From Chenopodium formosanum (Eukaryota > Streptophyta > Magnoliopsida > Caryophyllales > Amaranthaceae): a DNA stretch of 64,000 nt. Of this stretch, positions 56,145 through 64,000 are shown piece by piece. The translations under genes were made by a program, and so were the position numbers. The DNA lies in contig CM044877.1 in NCBI GenBank assembly GCA_024500155.1, positions 17,551,501 to 17,615,500 on the forward strand, in the 5' to 3' direction. Within the stretch, counting starts at the first letter, position 1; the number at the start of each line of letters is the position of its first letter. The notes under the pieces are model-generated. The model was not told where the DNA came from, did no database searches, and saw nothing but the letters and a program-made list of their open reading frames with translations.

Positions 56145-57630
56145 AGGAGGAGGCTCTCGTGAGAATTTTTCTTATGTGAGAACACTCTTTATGTTCTAAA
56201 TTTTTACTCGTATGTTCTAAATTTTAAATCTAATGTTCTAAACTTTTTCTTAGGTGTTCTAAATTAAATCAAATGTTCTAATTTAGTACTCACATGTTCT
56301 AAACCATAAATTAGTTAAGTTTAATATCATAAATTTGAAATAACTTGTTCCAAAATTTTAACTTATATGTTCTAAATTTTAAAATGTGTGTTCTAAGATT
56401 TTTAATTATATGTTCCAGATTTTAAAGCGTATGTTCTATTTTTTTACTCATATGTTCTAAATTTTTTACTCACACTTTCTATATTCTATATCAGTTTGTT
56501 CTAAATTTTTATTCACATGTTCATAATCTTAAATCAGATGTTCTAAATTTTACTCATATGTTTAAAATTTCATTAAGTATATTTTATAAATTTTTAATCA
56601 CTTGTTCTAATTCTTAAATCAAATGTTCTAAACATATTTCTCACATAGATGTTCTAAATTATTACTTAGATGTTCTAAATTTTAATTTCAGACACATGTT
56701 CTAAATTTTTATTCGTATGTTCTAAACTTTTACTCACATGTTCTAAATTTAAAATCAATTCTCATATAAGTATGAATTCTCACATATGAACCTATCCTCA
56801 CCGGATCCCTCCCCTATGGGAACACTCTTTATGTTCTAAATTTTTACTCGTATGTTCTAAATTTGAAATTTGATGTTCTAAACTTTTCTTTAGGTGTTCT
56901 AAATTAAATCAAATGTTCTAATTTAATTAGTACTCACATGTTCTAAACCATAAATTACTTAAGTTTGATGTCATAAATTTAAAATAACTTCTTCCAAAAT
57001 TTTAACTTATATGTTCTAAATTTTAAAACGTGTGTTCTAAGATTTTTAATTATATGTTTCAGATTTTAAAGCGTATGTTCTATTTTTTTACTAGTATGTT
57101 CTAAATTCTTTACTCACACTTTCTATATTCTATATCAGTTTGTTCTAAATTTTTATTCACATGTTCATAATCTTAAATCAAATGTTCTAAATTTTACTCA
57201 TATATTTAAAATTTCACAATTAAAAAAAATTTATAAATTTTTAATCACTTGTTCTAGTTCTTAAATCATATGTTCTAAACATATTACTCACACAAATGTT
57301 CTAAATTATTACTCACATGTTCAAAATTTTAATTTGAGTCATATGTTCTAAATTTAACTTGCATGTTCTAAATTATGTTCAAAATTTTTACTCACATGTT
57401 CTAAATTTTAAATCAATTCTCATATAAGTATGAATTCTCACATATATTTTTAATCACTTGTTCTAATACTTAAATCAGATTTTCTAAATATATTACTCAC
57501 ACAAATGTTCTAAATTATTACTCATATGTTCTAAATTTAACTCGCATGTTCTAAATTTTAAATCAGTTCTCATATAAGTATGAATTCTCACATTTAGAAC
57601 TATTCGCACCGGATCCCTCCCCTATATATA
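56145..57630. repeat. Degenerate ATGTTCTAAATTTT tandem array in higher-order copies
   Basis: Dozens of units of about 20-24 bp of the form ATGTTCTAAATTTTTACTCAC or ATGTTCTAAATTTTAAATCA. They are arranged in two long copies that start alike (GAACACTCTTTATGTTCTAA at about 56181 and 56819), with a shorter third copy from about 57442. The copies close with CTCATATAAGTATGAATTCT; copies one and three then continue to ACCGGATCCCTCCCCTAT. The flanks are (TA)n at 56140 and 57626. The outer sequences TATAGGAGGAGGCTCTCGTG and (inverse) TATAGGGGAGGGATCCGGTG may be terminal repeats of an unclassified element. No coding. Confidence 0.8.
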
Positions 57631-58302
57631 TATATATATATATATATTTCGTGTCATTAATGACATTTTTGTAATATTTTAACTTTATAAAGTAGCTTCC
57701 AGTTTTATTTCTCAAAAGTAAATGAAAATTTTAGTAAAAGTAAATGAAATCAGGCTTAAAGTAAATGAAATTGCCTTAAAAGTTTAAAAAAACTTGGAAA
57801 AAAGTTTGAAAACAGCGAAATTACGAGAATGTCATTAATGGGAGAGCGGGTGCAATGTGAGCCATTAGATGGAGTGCGATCAATGGCTAAGATTAGTTCC
57901 TATTATTCACCTTGGTTCTCAAATGATCTCAATTATATATATATAAACCGGTTTAATTATTTTTTAAAAAAACACGTATTCATACAAAGAAAGTTAAATC
58001 ATAAATTACAATGTATATTAATGAACAGTGAGTTTCATGTAATAATTCGAGGCATCGTCCGGACCCAAAAACTAGTTATAAAATATAATCAGTGATTTTT
58101 TTTTTTAATTTTTAAATGCTCATCATCAAGAACACGCACTACACGATTATAAGAATACATATATTTTTTTTTAACACCGAGAAAAATATCTTAATTGTAC
58201 CATGCACCTAATACAAACACTTACAATTGTTAGGAGGATTGCTAGATCAAAATCGCTTGATCTAAGTCAATTCGTTAAGTTAAAGAATTGTTATATAATT
58301 AA
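57631..58302. other. Intergenic, no supported gene
   Basis: AT-rich, with AAGTAAATGAAA repeats at about 57715-57770. The frames 57829-58095 and 58202-58399 have no family signature. Confidence 0.5.
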
Positions 58303-59110
58303 GGAAATTTTGACTTTTATCACCTCCAAAAACAACTTATTTGCTTTTACCACATATATAAAAAAAAAAGTTTTATTTTATCACCACATAAAAAAATGAA
58401 AGATGGTTTTTATCACCAATCACCGCCAAGTAACGGATTCCGTCCGTCAATGGGAGCTACCATGTCCACGTGTCACCATATTATTGGGTAAATTTTTTAA
58501 AAAATAAAAAAATTTTAAACCCAGCCACCAACCGGCTACCAGCCCACTGGCCACCGCCGGACCGGCTATTAGCCCCACCGCCGGACCGATTACCAACCCC
58601 ATCGTCGGACCGACTACAAACCCCACCACCAACTAGCCACACAGCCACCGCACCAACCACATCCCCCGCGCCGCACAACACACCAGCCAAAGTCCCTGCA
58701 CCGCACAACGCACCACCCATAAAGCCCCAACCTATTGAATTCCGACCAAACCTAAAACCCTAGCCACCACCAAATTTCGCACTCCTAAAACCCTAACGAC
58801 CACCTAATTCCTACCCCCTCTTTAGCCAACACCAATTCAATTCTGACCGTCCCTAGCTTCACTCGAAATTCCGACTAATTGAGAGTGAATCGATTCCGTT
58901 GCCGGCTGGTTGATATGGAAGATCGGGGGAAATGAAGAGCAAACGTCAAAAAGGTGGACCCTACTAATGGATTCATGGACGGACTTGTTATTTGGTGGTG
59001 AAATCCAATTTTTGGAAATTTTGTTGGTGGTAAAATAATAAAACTTCTTTTTATGTAGGTGGTAAAAGTCAATAAATCAGCTTTTTTTGAAGGTGATAAA
59101 AGTCAAAATT
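58303..59110. mobile_element. Foldback element, relative of the one in PLAC8 intron 2
   Basis: Left end GGAAATTTTGACTTTTATCA and right inverse AATTTTGACTTTTATCACC, the same terminal type as 38612-39171. The inner half contains CCACC/GGACCG-rich repeats (58535-58620, CCACCGCCGGACCG recurring) that differ from the AT-rich interior of that element. No clean target duplication. The Pro-rich and Gly-rich frames 58447-58763 are artefacts. Confidence 0.7.
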
Positions 59111-62100
59111 GTTAAAATAAAATTGGAAAGTTCGACGGAAATGAAATTTAAAGGAAAAATAACAGTTTGTATAGTAGTTCTCTTAATTGAGTGACCTTTA
59201 TTTCATAGAAGGTAATTAAGAGAGACCATATTATATACTAGCTAGAAGAACATGTGTTGATTTGTGGCCCCAATTACTGTCCTAGCTTTGCATTTTAATT
59301 GTTGCTATTTTGCTATTGACGCATATTAGCTTGGTTTTGCAGGAAATCAAATATGCGATTTTGTTAGGGTTAGTCACAAATCACGACTACCACACTACAA
59401 AATCCCATGCCTACCATGCATCATTGACAAGGATCTTGTATGGTGGCGTTGATGGTGCGGCATATTATGTCACTTTTAAACAAATTCCTCTAACTCCATT
59501 ATGTTATTTTTTCAAGGAGAAGGAGAGTTGGGTCTACAATCAAGGCCAAATGAAGTCCCATACTAAAATAAATTGGTGATAGTAGATTAAGTAGAAGTAA
59601 TTCTTTTAACTTAAAAAGCGGAAACATTTTCTCATTTTTCTCCTGTGCAGAATACTCACAAGTAAAGCTTTGATACCAAGTTAAAGTTAGAGATAATATG
59701 AAATGGACTTGGGCAACCTAAAAAGAAGAATTAAGTCCACAAACAAGATCAAAGAAGCTTACATACGTACTAAAACTAATCCTAACAAAATCGCATATAT
59801 CTCTCCGTTTTATTTAATGTGGGATACTCACAAATAGGGTACAATGAATTTCAACATCCTCTAAAAATCAATTAATACCATCACATTTATTTATGCAATT
59901 TCATTTTACCTCTTCTCTATCGTGCATACCTACTCTAAATTTGATCATAAAAAACAAGACTTTTACCTGGAGACGAAGGGTGTAAGATAGAAGAAAAGGG
60001 AAGTCATCATCCTACTTCATGCTTATATCATCAAAAGTGGCTGTCATCCACGTGGCCAACAAGGAAATGGGTTTGGTCACGGTCCATATGTAAGTAGTAG
60101 AGATCAATCGATCATCAAATTAAGAGTTAGGCTTATGCCTACCCTACAAAAGGGCATTGCTCCCCTAATTATTACCAAAGAGTTCGCTTGTTCAGTGTTA
60201 CTCTACCTTTAATCTTTAGGGATGGATTATTATTCTTTAGATCTCACCAAGAATTATTCAATTGTAATCACTACTATTTTCTTTTTTAAAAAAAATAAAA
60301 AAATAAAAATAAGATACAAGCATCCTAGCTATAATATAATAGGGTACGTAAATAGCAATCAAAAAGAAATTTCATAATATTGTTGTTTATATTAAGCTAC
60401 TTATTATATACTTCTATTCTTTATTTTTCACCCCACTTGGTGTAATAAGCATGCAGCAGTTTCTTTGATGTCACACTATATGTTATACCACAAAATTACA
60501 AAAATAAACCCAACAAACTATATGGTAGTGAAAAGGATGGCCACTGTTTAGATCATTTATTTATGGAGTTCACGAAAAGGTATTCATTTTTTTTTCATGT
60601 TCAATTGATTTGTCCCCCACCTGACATCTTCATACACAAACAATTGCATTTGTTATTACTTATTAGTAGATCACTAATTTTTCTACTAGATTAACATGCC
60701 TTTTAGATTGTTATGCTTTAAACTTTATTAAAAATGAAAATATATATATAGGTTTATTATTTATTATATTGTAATTTAAAGTTATGGTGACATGTAAAAA
60801 ATATACTAATCAAGGAAATTGCTTTCTACGTCTAAATATTTGACTTTAAGGTGTATTTTATCATCAAATAGTGTATATTGTATTCCTAATGTTTAAGCAT
60901 TATCATTTTATAAGTATTAAAACTACTTCAAAATTCGGGAAATTACCTCTTTGTTGAATTAGAAAAATCTAACTTGGCTCAAAGTTTACACAAAGTCACA
61001 AACCAATGACTTATTGACCAAATACAACCAAATGCAAGACAAAATGACTCAAATATGATTTAAATGATATGTTAGTCACTTCTAACCACTCTATCACTTG
61101 ATCTAGTTTATTAAAGTTGGATATTAATTATTCTTTCAAGAATGGTATCAGAGCCCCAAGGTTTTGTTTTTAGAAGATGTAATGGTTAAATTTCTAATAA
61201 TTACTTAGGACAAAATAAAGTGTATAGCAATGAGGGCAAAAAAAAAAAAAAAAAAAGTTAAGTCATATGGCCAATTTGAAATTATAGAATAAGTCCACTA
61301 CTATGTCAAAGCTAATTTGCACAAGAATACTTAAAGTTAAAAAAATAAAAATAAAAATAAAAATTATTATGTAAGAGTTTCAAATTGATGTTAATGAGAC
61401 GACTATAAAGTGTTTATAGAATGTATTTTTTTGACAAGGGTTAAATGTATAGTTAGATTGAGTGTTTTGTCCTATAAAGCCAATATAGATAGAGTGTGTG
61501 TGACAATGGTACCACAAAACTCAAAAAAAAATTAATGGAGATCAGATTGAGAAGAAATATTATGATCAGCTTTTGCCATTTAAATTTGTTAATATTTTCA
61601 TGGATAAAATTAACGTCACATTGTGGACTAATTAAGATAAAGTGAGTTTGAGGTCTAAACATATACGATTATTAGCTAGAAGAGATTGAGAGGTTAATCA
61701 ACCCACGAGTAATTGAGTGTGTACAATTGTAACTATCTTTGTCAATTTATGAAAATAATGCAAGGTACCTAAATTTAGGTCAATTGTAGGGCCTAACCCC
61801 TATAATATCTTTGTTATTATTCGTCATGTGCATATATATTGTCTCTTCTATGTATTGCTTCTACAATATTCTTGAAATTGTGGTTTACAATACCAACCCA
61901 TATAAGGAGAGAAAAGAATAGGTGTTAAGGGGTTGGATGCAATAAAACAAAGAGTACTAACTACAATATCTATCAAATAAGTTAATTAGTTTGGTTTAGT
62001 GGTAAAAATTAAATTACGAGTTGTTTATCACTTAATTGACTATTGAGTCTGAATTTTGACCGTGATGACCACTATAAATAGCTACCAAATGCGTATTAAC

Positions 62101-64000
62101 AAATGACCTGACCACCTATTTCAAGATTATTTAAGTCTCAATGCATTTAATCGTAGAATTTCTTAGTATATGATCAGTTTATCAAAACAAAGATGCATCT
62201 TGTTAAAATGAGTAGTACATTAAATTCATAAGCGAGAGTGTCACACATCGATTATCTACTAAAACAGACGAGGAGTCGAGGTGCCATAATCTCAACCATT
62301 GCGCCACTCATAATTAGAAACGTCAAGTGACTTAAAGAGACTCCAAATGGTCTAATGCTAGTCCATTTCAAATGATACCAAAGAGTTCCAATTAAAAACT
62401 TGATCTATATAAACCACATAGTCACAAGTCACATCCTAAGTGACATTATTCCTTACTATAGAGATGAGAAAGCGCCAAACATCAAGAAGTGTTAATTATA
62501 CGCATCAAACAAGTTGATGTTAATCCAAAATTCCTAATTAATGATTAATTCCCTAAGCAATGAGATTTTTATGAACAAGTGCCGGCTAACAATAGTTAAA
62601 AATGAAGACAACATTGTGATAAATGCGCCTTTACAAGGCATGTGTTTTTTAGTAAACTTAGAACTAACCTTTTAGAAGAAGCGCCGCTTTTATACTTATG
62701 ATAACATCCATGAAATTTTTCACCACAAAAAATCCATGTAATTGGTGTTGACCCTACATCATCGCAGCCACATGAACACAAGAAAATGGTTTGCCAAATC
62801 TATCTACCCAATAGTTTAAAGTTAACCCATTTAGATCTTATCCAAAGTTAATAACATGTATCACCATCTTTGTGAAAATGAAAGTTCAAACTCATCCAAT
62901 TTGTCAATGCCAAAATCCCCAATTTTGACGGTCTTTAGGTCATATGGTATGGAAAGTTCTCATATAATAATTGTGTGGGTTTGAGGGTGTGTTTTTTTCG
63001 AGATATTTTGACTCGTCACTATTAGAATAGTCAAATATCAAGGATAGGTGTGTAATTTATTTTCATAAGATGTACTCGTACTATTTTGTTAGAGAGGGAT
63101 TATGTTGTTGTACTTGTACAACATTTTAAGGTCTTGAAAGTGATTTATATGTGTTGGGTTATGACAGATTCCAAAAACATTGGTATCAGATGCAAGTGTT
63201 CTCTATATACAAGGTAACAATTCATCCTAACATAATATAAAACATTGGTGCTAAAAAAATAAATTTTATATTATTCTTATGAACTGTGTAATAATTTACT
63301 TCTCACTAATATAATAAGTTACTTTTAATGTTAACTGATTATATCAAGAAAACATAAACGTGTCCGGATGCACACTTGCACATGATTTTTCTTGAATTCC
63401 AAGTAATATTGTGTTCAAAGAAAGGCAAGAGGGTGATGGTTGGAAGACACATTAAAATTGTGTTAAATATAAATTGAGAGCCAATCATGTGGTAACTTAA
63501 TCATGAAGAAGCGAAAATTGAACATGCTAGTTTGCTAATGCTTGGGAAATCTTGAGTGGCGGCGAATCCTTATTGCCGCAATGACTCGCATTATGTTATT
63601 GGTGACGACAAGAAATATGTGCAAATTAGACAATCATAGTTTATAATTAAGGTCACGGTATGATGAAGAAAAAAACAAAAGAAGAGGAATGTTTTAATGA
63701 GGGGCATAGAAAGTTGATAGAAATCTAATTAATTAGGGGGGTAGATAAACACAAAATTCATGAAGGGTTTTTTTATGGTTAGTATTGATTTGTGACTTGA
63801 GAGTGATCACTCTAGAGTGGAGAAATTCTTGAATTAGAAGAACTAATAATGTGAGAGGATTGCAGGGGTCATACTTGTCAAAAATAAACTTTGCAATCGC
63901 CGACATCACACAACTATACGATTGAAAGTTTAAAACCAGCATGATGTACAGGAACAAGAAATTATTGAGAGAGAAAACAAAATTTGATAAGATGCAACAC
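59111..64000. other. Intergenic region with weak retroelement traces, no supported gene
   Basis: AT-rich with no recognisable complete gene. Traces: an inverse PBS-like AGCTTTGATACCA at about 59664-59676 (minus), TGGTATCAGAGCC at about 61144 (plus) after a TTTCA, and TTGGTATCAGATGC near 63180 (plus). Each could be the leader start of an old LTR element, but no LTR pairs could be drawn. The frame 59310-59579 (GGVDGAAYYVTFKQIPLTPL) has no family I know. The minus-strand frame 62781-62596 has a Cys pattern described in the findings. The frames 61453-61662 and 63733-63957 are unsupported. Confidence 0.45.

Noticed and set aside
59310..59579. 89-residue plus-strand frame as a gene
   Set aside because: No domain, no splice structure and no supporting context; left as unsupported.

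Overview
This window is plant nuclear DNA, most likely from a dicot. It is AT-rich intergenic sequence dominated by nested transposable elements, with two genes that look intact. Both genes have normal plant intron borders and clear plant-family products: a PLAC8-domain cysteine-rich membrane protein (plus strand, coding exons between 35181 and 41189) and a NAC transcription factor of the XND1/NAC104 type (minus strand, 52152-54255). There is no operon structure, rRNA, tRNA or CRISPR array. The species cannot be fixed from the sequence alone.

0-9.2 kb: a minus-strand LTR (probably Copia) is split by a complete 8,150-bp LTR element (666-8815) with 2,009-bp LTRs, a GTTAC target duplication, a PBS and a PPT, but no gag-pol. 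It is a non-autonomous Ty3/gypsy element, probably of the Tat/Ogre group. 9.2-13.8 kb: a near-palindromic Mutator-like foldback element (10120-11389), an LTR remnant and unrecognised exon-like scraps. 13.8-25.7 kb: a truncated minus-strand relative of the first element, with gag-pro remnants. It is split by a CACTA element (15636-21989), which itself contains a hAT element and a second CACTA element (18368-21783). The inner CACTA carries a captured fragment of a PUX/UBX-type gene.

25.7-34.6 kb: a GC-rich hAT element, a decayed minus-strand MULE transposase gene split by another CACTA element, head-to-tail Helitron copies, a foldback element and a PIF/Harbinger-like MITE in front of the PLAC8 gene. 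34.6-41.5 kb: the PLAC8 gene, with a leader intron and a 4.8-kb second intron filled with a LINE remnant, a foldback element and a MITE. 42.3-44.6 kb: a hAT element made of GACCCGA words, a small palindromic MITE and a nest of hAT, Helitron, Stowaway and SINE-like insertions. 45.3-49.6 kb: a nearly full Copia element with 123-bp LTRs and broken coding sequence. 52.1-54.4 kb: the NAC gene. 56.1-57.6 kb: an unusual array of degenerate ATGTTCTAAATTTT units. 58.3-59.1 kb: another foldback element. From there to 64 kb I see only low-information intergenic sequence with weak retroelement traces.

The most unusual observation is a set of short-palindrome cassettes in the two related LTR elements. Each element carries three cassettes at matching positions (one upstream of the LTR TATA box, two in the leader after the PBS). 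The palindromic word differs between the elements (TGGCGCCA-type against CCATCGCG/CGCGATGG-type) but is shared by the cassettes within each one.
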